This document shows positions 34,728-45,622 of a DNA stretch of 64,000 bases, piece by piece. The DNA comes from Sphaerulina vaccinii (lineage: Eukaryota; Ascomycota; Dothideomycetes; Mycosphaerellales; Mycosphaerellaceae). A program made the translations under genes and the position numbers. Below the pieces are notes generated by a model that saw only the letters and a program-made list of their open reading frames with translations, did no database searches and was not told the origin of the DNA. How positions within the stretch are numbered: the first letter of the stretch is position 1; the number at the start of each line of letters is the position of its first letter. The stretch is taken from assembly GCA_022570795.1 (NCBI GenBank), contig JAKUDP010000023.1, positions 1,198,501-1,262,500 on the forward strand. Direction: 5' to 3'.

Positions 34728-35852
34728 TCAGTTGCCATCGTGCACTGAGTCTCGACGCACAAGTTCTTCGCCCTTCTTGACCACTTCCGCCTCCCTCCTC
34801 TCATGTAGAAGACGTAGAACATGCATCAACTGACGACCATCACCCAGCTCATCAAACAGAATCTCGAGCTCCGGCAACCCAGCGTACACTTCAGCCTTGA
34901 GTTGCGGCAGTTCCACATCTCCTAACTCGGTGATCAATACCTCCAAGCACTCTCCCTCGAAGTCTCTCTTCGCCAAAGCAATCAAGGCCAGCAGCATGAC
35001 ACCTTCCCAGTCTGAGCCAAAGCACCGGGCAAGTTTCCTGAGCCATTGAACAATGTGAGGAAGAAGAGGCCAAGTTTTCAAGAACCAGCCGCCGCGCAAC
35101 TCTTCTGCTCGCCAGAACAGCATATGTTGCTTGTCCTTATTGCAGAGAGAAGGAAAGTAGCTCCAGAGTCCAGCGTCCTCCAGAGTTTCGAGGTCGACGG
35201 CTTTCCACATCCCATTGTCGTTGTTCAGTTTCCCATGAATGAGATACTCACCCTGGGAGAGATCCTCCAGTGGGACTTTCGTCTTGTAAAACAGCGCTTG
35301 ACCTTGACCGTTCTCTCGAAGGAGTTCTGGAGCATAGCAGATCTTCGAGCTTGATGGTAGTTTTGAGGTGTCGAGGATGTAGATCAAGATCCTATTATAA
35401 CACTTGACGTGGCTTTGGCGTCTCGCGTGGACCAGAACGAACCAGAGGGAAACACACCAGGAACTGAATTCGGATGGCATGTAGTAGTCGTAGCCGATGT
35501 GGTGACCTACCATGATTCCACGTTTGACAGGAGATATGTCGTCCGGGCTGGAGTGGTACTCTGCATCGTAGCCAAAGAGTGGGTCAATTTCATCTTTGGT
35601 GTTAAGACCACGAGAGCCATTTGCTGATGCGACTCGGAAAAGGAAGGGAGGTATCGGATAGTTGTCGACATCCGGGTGAGATTGGAGTGGCGCTTCTGTT
35701 CGTATGTCTTTCAGAGCTATGGAGGAGCGTGATGTTGTTTCTGCGATTGTCTCATGTGCTGGCTGGCCTTGCTTCCCACGTTTAACGGCACGAGCCTCTT
35801 GAAGTGGCTCAGAAGCCGGACGCTTTCCGCTCGGTTGATGGATGGATGGCAT
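34728..35852 (-). CDS. Fungal hypothetical protein with LFRV N-terminal domain (DUF7587-like?)
   Basis: A 374-residue single-exon protein. After a Lys/Arg-rich, probably disordered leader (nuclear-signal-like KRPASEPL..AVKRGK, residues 10-26) comes PPFLFRVASANGSRGLNT (68-85), then EFSSWCVSLWFVLVHARR (128-145) and ILIYILDTSKL (155-165). This order of an LFRV start, an SxW..SL..LVHA helix and an ILDT strand recalls a fungal domain of unknown function that I know as DUF7587; the link is from memory and needs a profile search. The C-terminal 140 residues are helical and hold a KTWPLLPHIVQWLRKL segment. Function unknown. Confidence 0.75.
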   Translation of the reverse strand: MPSIHQPSGKRPASEPLQEARAVKRGKQGQPAHETIAETTSRSSIALKDIRTEAPLQSHPDVDNYPIPPFLFRVASANGSRGLNTKDEIDPLFGYDAEYHSSPDDISPVKRGIMVGHHIGYDYYMPSEFSSWCVSLWFVLVHARRQSHVKCYNRILIYILDTSKLPSSSKICYAPELLRENGQGQALFYKTKVPLEDLSQGEYLIHGKLNNDNGMWKAVDLETLEDAGLWSYFPSLCNKDKQHMLFWRAEELRGGWFLKTWPLLPHIVQWLRKLARCFGSDWEGVMLLALIALAKRDFEGECLEVLITELGDVELPQLKAEVYAGLPELEILFDELGDGRQLMHVLRLLHERREAEVVKKGEELVRRDSVHDGN

Positions 35853-36766
35853 TGCTGCACGTCAGCAGAAAGGTGCGGAAGGTGCACGGGAATATAACAT
35901 CTTGAAGATCGTGTCGCACCTTCCCAATGTCACGTCGAGGAAGGAACGTGAATTTCCATCAGACCTCGTCTCTTATCGTGTCGTGTGAACAACGCGATGT
36001 TCACCGGTTCTCACAAGCAGCAGCACTAGATCACTGTCTCACTGGTCTTTCCACTTGTCCCCATGGTCGTCGTCCCGAGTCGCTTGATGTTCTTGGCCAG
36101 CCTCAAAACCTTATGCCACGCGCAATCTGAAGTGGCAGGGAAGTCCCTCCAAGCATGACACGATCCACCTCTATTTTGAGCAATGCTTTGTTGACATTTA
36201 CGTCCGTGTGTAAACAACAAACGCGCTGCTGCTGTGTCGAAATTAGCAGAGAGAGCTCCGGTGTGCTTCATGAGGACGGAATGACCAGGCGGGAACCACG
36301 AACAGATTTCCCATATTACCTGTACACTATGCCATTGCTGCCGCTAGTCCTGGGCGCGTGTGCAACGCATCGAAACCAACGTCTCTCGAAACCCACCGCA
36401 CCATTCCGTCCATCACTCCTGCCGTGAATGCATGATCTCGTCAAAAGCGCCGCCATATGCAATAGAGACCGCGAAAATGCCGTGAGGCTGCCGCTGCTGC
36501 CATCGCTTCCTGATTCTGATGCGAAAGTCTGGCGCTGAACCAAGCCAGAGTGCCCGGAAGCTGCATTCCCTTCATCCCGCCCCAGGACAACTGCCACTTG
36601 CTGGAGTTCACTCCGAAGATCTCTTCAATGTTTGTTGTTGTGGTGGTATTCGTATTACAATGTTGTGGTAGCTCTACCCGTCGCTCATTGATTTGCTTGA
36701 AAGTTCATCGGTCGCCTGTTAAGTCATGTCATCAATATGGCGATTGCGGCAGGAAAGTTTCTGCAC
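35853..36766. other. Intergenic, no supported gene
   Basis: Upstream region of the LFRV-domain gene and downstream region of CKS1. Short ORFs only. Confidence 0.5.
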
Positions 36767-37146
36767 TTACTTGAAAAGCAGGATATGTGGCTCTGGCTCA
36801 TGCACTTCGTAGTGCTCCCACCCTAGACTCTGCGTGATGCCCAAGCCTCTCCACTCATCTTCCCACAGTAGCTTCAACGTGCCTCTCGCTCCATCGAAGT
36901 AGTCCTTGGGTATCGCTTTCAGCATCTGCTTAGGGAGCTGAACATGGCGGTATTCGTAGTGATCATCATTGTATCTGTGTCTTCGCGTCAGCACTTCTGT
37001 CCTGTTCTCGTTCTTGTTGTGGGATTTGATGCCTACCTCGAAGAGTAGTGAATTGCATCAATGAACTCATCCAGCTTATCCCTCTCCGAGTCCGTCAACA
37101 GCCGTGGCTTCTTGTTCCGCCTCGTGAAGTCAATATCCAGGCTCAT
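36767..37146 (-). CDS. CKS1: Cyclin-dependent kinase regulatory subunit Cks1/Suc1
   Basis: Two exons, 37,037-37,146 and 36,767-36,980, split by a 56-nt intron (GTAGGC..GCTGAC..GAAG), giving 107 residues. Family hallmarks are HYEYRHVQLPKQMLKAIP (44-61), LLWEDEWRGLGITQSLGWEH (74-93) and the beta-hinge HEPEPHILLF (97-106), all nearly as in yeast Cks1. Cks proteins bind cyclin-dependent kinases and phosphorylated substrates and are needed for mitotic progression. The protein has the minimal length, without the poly-Gln tail of budding yeast Cks1. It is the clearest housekeeping gene in the window. Confidence 0.97.
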
Positions 37147-38418
37147 GATGTCGAGTGATGTGCTTCGTGCTGCTCTGTCACGGGTACAAGTCGTGTACCT
37201 GCCTTCACGTTGTAGCGACGCCTAGTTCGATAGACGCGATCCCGCGGCTATGCACGAGCTCTTCACGTGGTGCAGAATCGATAGTAGTTCGCGGTAGTGT
37301 ATTGGAAGGAGTCCAATAATTCGGCGGACGAACGTGTTCGTCGGTTGTGTCTGGAGTGGTGTATGGTGACACGTATTGTTTGGTGCAGGATGTCGCTCTT
37401 TCGTGATGGAGGGGTCGTAAGTGAAACGGTGGAAGCTACTGCTGCAGGCACACCGTGTCTGGTGGTTCGACAGTGAGCTGCTATTGTCGTCTCGTTCGAT
37501 CCAGACGCTTCTGGTGTTTTCCGTGAGTAGTAATCGTGTACGTGTCGTGAAGAAGTGGAGTTCGTGAGTCGATGTTTGGCGAGCAATGACTTTGCAACTT
37601 TTCGAAGTAAACAAAGCAGGTACGCACGTGCCATTTCGGAAAGAACACCCGACAGCCGCCCGCGCATCATACCACGCGATCACCATTTGGACTTGATGTT
37701 CATGGTACGGAGTGAACAAGCACATGCAATATATGCAGTGCACGAGAATCAGCATCACATCATCGATGTACAAATGGTGATCCTTCGTGCCAGAAAGCAT
37801 CGGGCACGAGCTTAAGATGCGGCACATCACGAGACAGATTTGGGACGAAGCAGTGTAGTGTAACTAGTTGTGCTTTTCCATACCATGTACATGTTAGTCT
37901 GCTGAGGCGAGCCGAGACGGCAATCGAGCCTTCTCCGATTCCATCTCCTAGTTCTAATCCACCAGCAGTGCGAAACAAAATGTTGTTCTCCAAAATGTTC
38001 CAACACGAATAGAATTGAAATGACGATGAGCGCGCCTTCTATTCCCAATAAAACATATCATCGTAAAATCTCGTTGAAGGAGTGTGTATGGCAGGACTCC
38101 GATGATCCCCAGGTGTATCGTGGTAATTCGTAAAAAGGTCCTGCCAAGAAAGTTGTGGTCGTAGACATAGGAAATAATGAGGGTATTCGGTCGGATAGGT
38201 GTCGTATGTCGCGGACAAAGTATGGGCATGAAGTAAGTGTTCCTTGTTTCCATTTCCCTTCCATCAGGTGTTCATGCTTGTTGTCCTGCAAGTGGGCGCA
38301 CTCCTCGCATACCAGTCCAGAGAGAATGGCGAGAGGGGAGGCGCCGCATCTGCAACTTATCGATTCCCAGATCGACGAGTTCGATTGCGTTCGACAGCAT
38401 GCTTCGGCCAGTCGATCT
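37147..38418. other. Intergenic, no supported gene
   Basis: Promoter side of CKS1 and the 3' side of the next minus-strand gene. Overlapping ORFs (up to 202 residues) on the minus strand show no coding signs. Confidence 0.5.
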
Positions 38419-39225
38419 CTAGATCCAGACTGGCTCGTCGAGCAGGTAGTCGCAGACAAGTCCGTCGATCTCAGACATGTAGTCATCAACGCCGAACAAT
38501 GCCAAGTCATGCGATTGCATGATGTACTTGTCTTCTTCAGCTTCAGCGTCACGCACAGCGTGGCTCATCTCCTCGGCTACAGCATCTAGCTGAGCCAACT
38601 CGTTTCCAAATGGATTCTCCTTGGGCGACTCGACAGGCTGTGACCAGTTGCCGAAGAAGTCCGTAGAGTTGCGCTGCACCAGGCTCGCCGGAGGCGACAT
38701 CAGTCGTTGCACCGAACGCTTGCGGTGGACAAACTCGTGTGCTTTCTTCGAGTGTGATGGCACGCGCTGCGGGATACTGGGTGCGTCGAACGAAGAATGT
38801 GTCGAGATGCTTGGTGATCGGTTTGGTGTCTTCGTGTCAACAGCAGGCTTGAAGTAGCAGCTCAAGTGGTTTGGTTCCGGTCCTGTTGTTGGTGTGTCTG
38901 GTGTTTCGTCGATCGAAGATGCATCATTGCCATCGAAACTTAAGGACGGAGCCTCGCTCTCGTCACTGCTGCTAGTAGTCGATGAGCCCGTGATGTTGCG
39001 TGTGTGAATGCGCTTCGTGCCAGGCAGGTCAGGCGCATCATAGGACAGCGCATTCGTGGATGAGATGAGCGCGACTGGTGACGAGATCTGGGAGCGCTTG
39101 ACTGGTCGTCCGTTGCGTGTGCTGGCAGCGCGGCCAATGTGCAAGTTGAGCGGCTGGTCCTTGTCACCACGCCTCGTGGTGAATGCGCGCGCAAGAGACA
39201 TTGTATTCGAAATTGCTGTTGACAT
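38419..39225 (-). CDS. Conserved fungal hypothetical protein, disordered, 268 residues
   Basis: Single exon. It starts MSTAISNTMSLARAFTTRRG; a second Met at residue 9 is an equally likely start. The segment KRSQISSPVALISSTNALSY (43-62) followed by APDLPGTKRI, the central HSKKAHEFVHRKRSVQRL, and the C-terminal NPFGNELAQLDAVAEE resemble blocks I recognise as conserved in Dothideomycete hypothetical proteins. Between them the sequence is Ser/Thr/Pro-rich and acidic. No catalytic domain. The tail (DDYMSEIDGLVCDYL) is acidic and hydrophobic, which would suit a protein-binding peptide. Function unknown. Confidence 0.8.
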   Translation of the reverse strand: MSTAISNTMSLARAFTTRRGDKDQPLNLHIGRAASTRNGRPVKRSQISSPVALISSTNALSYDAPDLPGTKRIHTRNITGSSTTSSSDESEAPSLSFDGNDASSIDETPDTPTTGPEPNHLSCYFKPAVDTKTPNRSPSISTHSSFDAPSIPQRVPSHSKKAHEFVHRKRSVQRLMSPPASLVQRNSTDFFGNWSQPVESPKENPFGNELAQLDAVAEEMSHAVRDAEAEEDKYIMQSHDLALFGVDDYMSEIDGLVCDYLLDEPVWI

Positions 39226-40877
39226 GTTGGTATGGCCGTTGATGGATGTTGTGATTGGCGTTGATGTGCACTTTAGCGTCGGCAGTCGAGAACGATCTTC
39301 AAGACCACTTCAAGACCACTTCAAGAATGCGAGCTGTCGTTCGGAAGGCTACGGTAGAGTTGCTGATGAGGTCGTCCTCAAAGTTTGCCAGTACTATCTT
39401 GAATGTTTACTGAAATTGGGTTTGCTGATTGAGTCGTGGGATCCTCGAACTTAACAGCTGAGAATAGCCTGTCTCGAATTGCTGAATCGGCAGAAGGAGC
39501 GTTGTTTCGAAAGGCAACGACTACTTTCAGAGGGGAACTGTCACCGACAGCTGTTCGTAATTTGCGTCGCGCGAGGAGGAAGGACCTGTGCGATGAATGA
39601 AGGGATGGAGCGTGGATGCGACAAAGACACTGTCTGCGCGGGCAAAGCGGGCGTGGTGCGGCGGATGCGGTTTCGCAAGAGAGAATGTGTGATCGGCAGA
39701 TCGTCCAAAGATTGTGTTCTGGTAAAGAGTGTGTATCACGCTCGCTGCCACTGGCGCGTCGAAAGAGTGAATGATGACAAGGAGTGCAAACAGCAAAGAA
39801 GCCTGTGAAGCGCTGTGAGACAAGAGAAGAGTCGAGAGTCGAGGTTCCAATCGAGCAGAGTTCTCTTCCCACGCTAGGCCGGCGCTAAAAGACACGTTGG
39901 TGCGGGCCTTGCAGAGCTTGTCACTTGCCGAACTCGATGATTCGTTGCATGCTTGTCTGGCCTGGGATCTTAGAAGCCAATCGTAGCCTTGTTTCACCAC
40001 CTCGCCTGCAGAGCCTGGTGACGATCATTGGAGGAGAACTGCTCGACCTCCTGTCGTCCCTCACGCGCAGGCTGTGTTTCACAGAGAATAATGCTGCATC
40101 AACCAAAGGAGCTACAGCGTGTGAGATGCATATAGCAAACGAAGAACGAGCGTACGCATGCGATATAGTATGACCGTCTCCAGTATGCGATAGTGGCGGT
40201 CGCTGATATATGGTCCAACTCAGACATCACGCGTCAAGCCGACACTGTCTGAGGCGATGTCTTCGCGATCCAGGCGGATGTGAAATATGTCGACCTCACT
40301 TGTGTGCGACACTCGAAGCGCCCATCTCGACCCTGATGTCCAGGACGGGGACCTACTCGATCACCTGGCGTCCTGGCGTCAAGCTCTCGAGCTGCGGAGG
40401 TATCACCTCGTGGTCACGTCAAGTGTTCCAGAAGTGTCACAGCAGGAGCTTCACTTGTACCCTTGGGCACGAAGGACTGCCTGACGTGCCTGACGTCTGT
40501 CCACGTTTGATCCACGCAGCCAAAACAGGCTCGAGCTGATGATAGGCGGCTGGCACTGGAAGACATATCGTCCAAGACGGAAGGACTCCTCCGCTGGCTA
40601 GTTTGGTCATCTGCCTCGCCGGGCTCGCGAAAGTACCACGAGAACGATTCGTTAACAAGAAGTAATTCGCGATTAATGACCGAAGTCCGTGCGAGGTACC
40701 TGCATGTCACTCTTCTCGCCTATATCATGGAGATATGGGGATTGCACACAGGAAGCAAGAGACAGTCGATTGCAGCGAAGAGTGCACCAGTGTGCCTCCG
40801 TACTAATCGCAGTATGTGAGATCGTGCCACCACGATGTCATTGCTGTGTTCGGAGCTATGTGATCAAGACACATTCA
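39226..40877. other. Intergenic, no supported gene
   Basis: About 1.6 kb. It contains a short tandem repeat CAAGACCACTT (39,300-39,327) in the region upstream of the 268-residue gene. Small ORFs only. Confidence 0.5.
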
Positions 40878-42781
40878 TCACGACTTCTCAACGTGAGCAA
40901 TAGTAACATCGGCCCCCTTCTGACTTGCAATCGACTCCCTCCGCTGGCCCTCTTCATCCATGAACTTGCCCTGAGGGACCACGCCAAAGAGCTCGTCCAT
41001 GCTTTCGAGCGAACGACCTTTGGTCTCCGGTACGAAGAACCATGTGAACACAAACATGGAGAAGCAGAAGCTACCATAGATGAAGTATGCGCCATATCCG
41101 CCTTTTCCGACAGTAGCGATCATGTTCGGCGTGGCACGAGCTACTACAAAATTGAACAACCACTGCGTTGCCGCAGCGATGGAGACGTTCAGTGCTCGTA
41201 GTCGTGCAGTCGGAATCTCTGAGACGTAGATCCAGCAGACAGGACCCTACAACCAGTGATTAGCATAACGGCTATCAAGAAGTCTGAGCTCCGTCGCTTA
41301 CCCATCCGAACTGGAAGAACACCGCGAAGAGATAGATTGCCACAATCGCAGCATAGCCGGCCGGTGGTACCGGCACTCCCTTTTTTGGTGGGTCGATTCT
41401 GATGTATATTGCAATGTAATACATGCAGATTCCTTGTGCAATAGATGTCCAAAGCAGACTTCGACGACGGCCCAAAGAGTCAGCAGCCAGGAGCAGGAAG
41501 AGCGCGCACCCAATCATCTTCAGAACGCCATAGATACCTGTCGCGAAGAGTGAGGGAGCAGTGCCGGTGAGACCGAGATTGGTGAAGATCTGAGGTGCGT
41601 AGTAGTTGATTGCGTTGGTTCCTGCCCTGCACGTCATTTTTCACGCTATCAGTGCGTACAGGTTGTCGAGACTCACCTGTCATCTGTTGACATATCATCA
41701 GGCCAATACTAATCAGAGCTCTTTTCCTATTGCCAGGAACCGTGAACATCTCCTTCAGCAAATCGACGATACCCGAGCCAGCAATGAGGCGACGCTCGTA
41801 GGCTAGCTGATCAGCCATCTCTTGAAGCTCATCCTGCACATAAGGATGTGTCTGCGGCAGACCACGAACACGAGCTAGGACTTTGGCTGCCTCGTCCCAT
41901 CGGTCTTTGCGAGCTAGCCATCTCGGAGTCTCCGAGCTGATGAACATGCCGATCAAGAGGATGATGGCTGGCAGTGACTGCAGTGCGAGCGGTACCACGT
42001 ATTGCACAGTACCGTGGGAATGAAGGAGAGAGCCATAGTTGACTACACTTTCGTTAGTACACAGGCTATGGCCATGTTGTCATGTCTCGTCATAAGCCAC
42101 TTACTCCAGAAAGCGATGCATACTGGAACAATGTCAGCATTCTAGCTCTGAGTCTCGCTGGTCAGAGGAACATACCTCCAGTAACAATGAAGAACTGATA
42201 CATCCCAGTCAGTGCACCACGAATGGCTCTGGGCGCGTTCTCAGACGTGTACAATGGAGTTATCATACTCGCAGCTCCCACGCCTGAACTCGAAAGTCAG
42301 CAGACCTCCCAGAATTTTGAATGTCGACATCAACATCTTACCAACGCCAGCAACAAACCTTCCAATATACATCACCGGGAAGTTCCCATTCGCAGCAGCC
42401 TGCATCACAGATCCAACGATAGCGAAAGTCGCAGCGATCATCATACCAACCCTTCGTCCAAGTCTATCAGCAACATATCCTGCCACAATAGCTCCAAGAA
42501 AGCAGCCGGCTTGGAGAGTGGAAACGATGTTCGCTTCGAGGTTGGCTGAGAGCTTAGGGTTTGCTGATGCTAGCGGCAGACCGTAGCGTTCGCGGAAAAG
42601 ATCAAGTTTGAGCACGCCTCCGATGATGCCAGTGTCCATTCCGAAGAGCATACCGCCGAAGCAAGCCTGTGTAGAGGAAGCTGTCAGTGTTCCCGGTCCG
42701 CTATGCGTTCTTATGAGGACTCACGCTTGCGCAGAGCACGAAAACACGCCAGTTGTAGATCTCCTTCGGGTCATCTTTCAT
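40878..42781 (-). CDS. MFS sugar transporter (sugar porter family)
   Basis: Seven exons on the minus strand: 42,725-42,781; 42,342-42,666; 42,176-42,283; 42,105-42,122 (18 nt); 41,677-42,042; 41,302-41,621; 40,878-41,246. Introns are 53-62 nt with GT..AG ends. The spliced length is exactly 521 codons (520 residues), the usual size for this family. Sugar porter signatures: FGMDTGIIGG in the first transmembrane helix, ADRLGRRVGM after helix 2, SSETPRWLARKDR at the end of helix 6, ADSLGRRRSL after helix 8, and PETKGRSLESMDELF after helix 12. Twelve helices are expected, so a plasma-membrane importer; the substrate cannot be told from sequence. The start MKDDPKEIYNW follows in-frame stops; no usable upstream exon was found. 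The acceptor at 41,622 was chosen because it restores MTGTNAINYYAP. Confidence 0.92.
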
Positions 42782-43658
42782 GGACTCATTGCGACTGTTT
42801 GTACCTGTTCAGTATGGCCACGATCCAATAGCCCGGGCGACCTACATGATCCTTTCCAAGATAGTCATGATTGCGACAAGTGCTTGCTATCAGCACAGCT
42901 CGTGGTATGGATGAAGGCGAAGTGACTGGAACCCAACAACAAAGATTCTTGGAGCTACAACAGCAGCAGCTCTTCGCACCCTCTTCTTCTATATCTGCAA
43001 CGTCCAAGACGGATCAAATGTTCGTGCTTGGTTCTTACTTGGCAAACGCCTGCGGTGCAGTGAAGTCCGAAGCGAAAGAGCTGTAAGCGTTGTACGACCT
43101 GCTTTCAAGAGGCGGTGGCTTGAAAAAAGTAAGCCTGTGTAGTGGGTGAGCCAAGCGGCAGTCTTTGTCTTGTGAACAACCTGGCTGTATTACTTGTCGG
43201 CTTGTCGCACAAGCGATCAACCTAAACGATATCAGACGCAATAGAGACGAGAGACGAGAGACAAGGATGCACCTAGGGTTGGTCTGTGGCTTGTTGGGGG
43301 TCAACACCTACACAAAAACTTCCCCGCAAAACGAGCGCAGCGTACCATGTGGAGTGTGGAGGAGGAGGGATGTTGGGGTGCATAAAGGATTGCCGTTGTG
43401 CTAGGTATGGAATGCTCCAGCCATTCATGATGGTTCTGACTAGTCCACTGGGTACTCAAGATCGTGTCTGGGAACGTACGAACGCTCGCGCCAAGGAAGG
43501 AAGGAAGGATTGTAATGTATTCTGCCAAGAGAGATCTTCCGTCAATCAGCTCCAGTATTGTCATGCGGTGAGAGTATTGTACATATTGCTTGCCTTTCGC
43601 GCTTCAAGCTGGGGTTCAGAGAGATGTCCTATTGTTACAGATCTGTACGAGCGTGATC
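42782..43658. other. Intergenic between transporter and P450 remnant
   Basis: Holds the transporter promoter. A Gln/Ser-rich plus-strand reading near 42,940-43,010 is a CAG-type low-complexity stretch, not a gene. Confidence 0.5.
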
Positions 43659-44042
43659 TCATCGTTGACGAGGCTGCACTGAAACCAGAAGTTCAGGCTT
43701 ATCCCACATCGTCAGAATCTTCTGATTGATCCAGCCTTTACTCTCTTCGCGAAGTGTAAGGTCGAAGCTGTATAGCAGCTTTGTGAGGATCAAGCGGATC
43801 TCGTGGTACCTGATAAGTTGTCAGCATAATCCAGTATCAGTTGCGTCGAAGACTTACGCTATGTTACTGCCTAGACATGCATCCGGACCGAAAGAGAACA
43901 GTTGAAGAGCGTGTCTCTTGTCATTGAGGTACGGCGCACCCTCAGGCGCGTGTGTTAGCCAGCGCTCTGGGATGAACGTATAAGGCTCTCGGAAGTAGTT
44001 CGCGTTGCGGAAGGCGCAGAGCCCAGTAACTTGCACAATGGT
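43659..44042 (-). pseudogene. Cytochrome P450, C-terminal fragment
   Basis: Two exons, 43,858-44,042 and 43,659-43,809, with a 48-nt intron (GTAAGT..ATCAG). The reading starts TIVQVTGLCAFRNANYFREP, then FIPERWL (the PERF-type motif) and the haem-binding loop FSFGPDACLGSNIA with its Cys, followed by YHEIRLILTKLLYSFDLTL and a normal end PRQR-stop. Only about 111 residues remain of the roughly 500 expected. An acceptor-like CACAG lies just before the first codon, but the I-helix, ExxR and membrane anchor are absent upstream, where the DNA-binding gene's promoter lies instead. So this is a 5'-truncated remnant of a self-standing P450, probably of secondary metabolism or detoxification. Confidence 0.82.
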
Positions 44043-44331
44043 CTGTGTTATATATTAGACCACATCAGTCTTTGGTGTTACGGATCAATGTTGGAGCCTC
44101 AGGCTCGCACCGAAAAACAACGCCGCCGCCAATCCAGCTCGAAATCCATCGACCTAGCCAACTCTAGCACGGCATTCATCGATTCAGCATCCCCAAGCGT
44201 ACACAGCACGCTCTTACTATTCAAGGCATCTATTCGTCGTGTCCACGGACCTCAGATCCAGTTATCATCGCCGCAAGCCCCGTCTCTTAAAGACTCTGCA
44301 ACCTCGTGTAACCATCCGATATTCCTCCAAA

Positions 44332-44985
44332 ATGCCCGGCGGTCGTCCTTCCAAATCCCTCGAACAACACCGCCAATTCATCGAAAAGTCCATCCAAGAG
44401 CTCGGTCTTAAACAAGAAGAGATCCGCGATGAACTCTTCAAGTCCCACGGCCTGAAAGTCGGTCGTTCGACTCTGGTTAAACAGCTTACGAAATGGCAAC
44501 TTGGAACGCGTCGTGTGAACTTCTCGGACTCTCCAGCATTGCGCATGCGATTGCAGCATTTCTTCTACCAGACACGCCTTACTGATGCTGAAATAGCGTC
44601 CACTTTGACTGAACATGAGGGAATGAACATAACGTCCGTACGCGTTGCGAAATGTCGGAAGGAGATAGGTCTTTATAAGAGGGGTGATCGAGAGAAGAAA
44701 GGTGCTGCTAAGACGGAAGTTGAGGAGTTGTTAAGGAAGGAGATCGAAGAGGATGAGAATGTAAGGAATCTGGGGCAGAAAGCTTTGTACAAGCATCTAA
44801 GAGCCAAGTATAACGTGACGGGACGCAATCGCATTTTCAGTATTGCGAAGAAGCTTGATCCTAAGGGACCGGAGAGGAGGTCGAGAGCCCAGAGGAGAGG
44901 TGCGCGGAGGAGTGGCTTGAGGAAGGAGCGGGAGGCGAAGGAGGCTGCTGAGTTGGCTGCTGAGTTGGCTACTAAGTTGGTATAG
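44332..44985 (+). CDS. Helix-turn-helix DNA-binding protein, transposase-derived type
   Basis: 217 residues from the ATG at 44,332 (an in-frame ATG at 44,239 would add 31). The N-terminus MPGGRPSKSLEQHRQFIEKS is followed by a helix-turn-helix-like EIRDELFKSHGLKVGRSTLV. A second module begins LRMRLQHFFYQTRLTDAEI and ends with SVRVAKCRKEIGLYKRG, and a third has LYKHLRAKYNVTGRNRIFSI before LDPKGPERRSR. This succession resembles the N-terminal part of fungal integrase-core (rve) transposase-like proteins, in which a catalytic domain follows. Here the protein ends in a basic, Ala/Glu-rich helical tail and has no catalytic domain. It may be a domesticated or truncated transposase. It lies next to the right transposon block. 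Confidence 0.65.
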   Translation: MPGGRPSKSLEQHRQFIEKSIQELGLKQEEIRDELFKSHGLKVGRSTLVKQLTKWQLGTRRVNFSDSPALRMRLQHFFYQTRLTDAEIASTLTEHEGMNITSVRVAKCRKEIGLYKRGDREKKGAAKTEVEELLRKEIEEDENVRNLGQKALYKHLRAKYNVTGRNRIFSIAKKLDPKGPERRSRAQRRGARRSGLRKEREAKEAAELAAELATKLV

Positions 44986-45322
44986 GCGAGGAGGCAGGCA
45001 TATAGAGAAGAGCAGTAGCATGTATTCCGCCAAGACTCAGCAACGACAGCATTCACGACCTCACGATTCACGACCTCGCTCTACAATAGAGGCATCACAG
45101 TCACGAAAGGAGACAGTAACTCCTCCGGCTAGCGCAGCCGTCACCCTCACGATCACCGCTCTCTCACGAACCTCACAAGCCTCGCCTAACTGGCTGTCTG
45201 TATACTCAGCAGCTCAGAGTCACAGCTTCTCGCAGAGACGTCACACGGACCAGGCTATGCTCGTGTACAGAGCTCAATAGCAACCTCATCTCGCGGCTTC
45301 GGCCAATCTCCACGACATCGAC
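44986..45322. other. Intergenic, Ser/Thr-rich open frame of doubtful status
   Basis: Plus 45,020-45,280 is open for 86 residues and Ser/Thr/Gln-rich with no domain. It could be coding or chance. Confidence 0.3.
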
Positions 45323-45622
45323 ATGGCACAGAGGAAGACGCAGGCGTCTACCTCAACCAAGACTCGCTTGTCAAAGGATGACAAGATCAAGAGTCTAGAT
45401 CTAGCATTGAAAGAGCAGGTAATTGAGAATAGCTACCTCAAGAGCCAGCTGGACAATCTACAACCTCGCTCGCACGATCAGACACAGACAAGGCTTGAGC
45501 ACGTTACCAAGCAGCCCCAGAGCTCCAACTTCGCATGCTTGAATATACCACTCAGTCACAGTCAGCTTCGCCAACTTCGGCTTCTCAGGCTCTGCTCCCT
45601 GCACCTACGGACTAATAATTAA
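45323..45622 (+). CDS. Short hypothetical protein with coiled-coil segment
   Basis: 99-residue ORF. Residues 17-47 (LSKDDKIKSLDLALKEQVIE and NSYLKSQLDNLQ) have heptad-like spacing typical of a coiled coil. The second half changes character, and another frame there (LQLRMLEYTTQSQSASPTSA) looks more coding-like, so a frameshift or an intron is possible. The ORF ends at the edge of the RIP block, so the 3' end may be lost. No known family. Confidence 0.35.
   Translation: MAQRKTQASTSTKTRLSKDDKIKSLDLALKEQVIENSYLKSQLDNLQPRSHDQTQTRLEHVTKQPQSSNFACLNIPLSHSQLRQLRLLRLCSLHLRTNN

Noticed and set aside
34330..34833. 167-residue plus-strand ORF
   Set aside because: It runs into the 3' end of the supported minus-strand LFRV gene and has no motif of its own.
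37222..37830. 202-residue minus-strand ORF upstream of CKS1
   Set aside because: Low-complexity His/Thr/Ser content, overlapped by another long frame on the same strand, no recognisable family, and it covers the CKS1 promoter side.
39298..39327. Short CAAGACCACTT tandem repeat
   Set aside because: Only about 2.5 units of 11-12 bp; an ordinary simple repeat without context.
42786..43007. Upstream first exon for the sugar transporter (Cys/Ser-rich minus-strand ORF)
   Set aside because: A GT..AG intron exists nearby, but every join tried leads to a stop or the wrong phase. The Met at 42,781 gives a normal family N-terminus.
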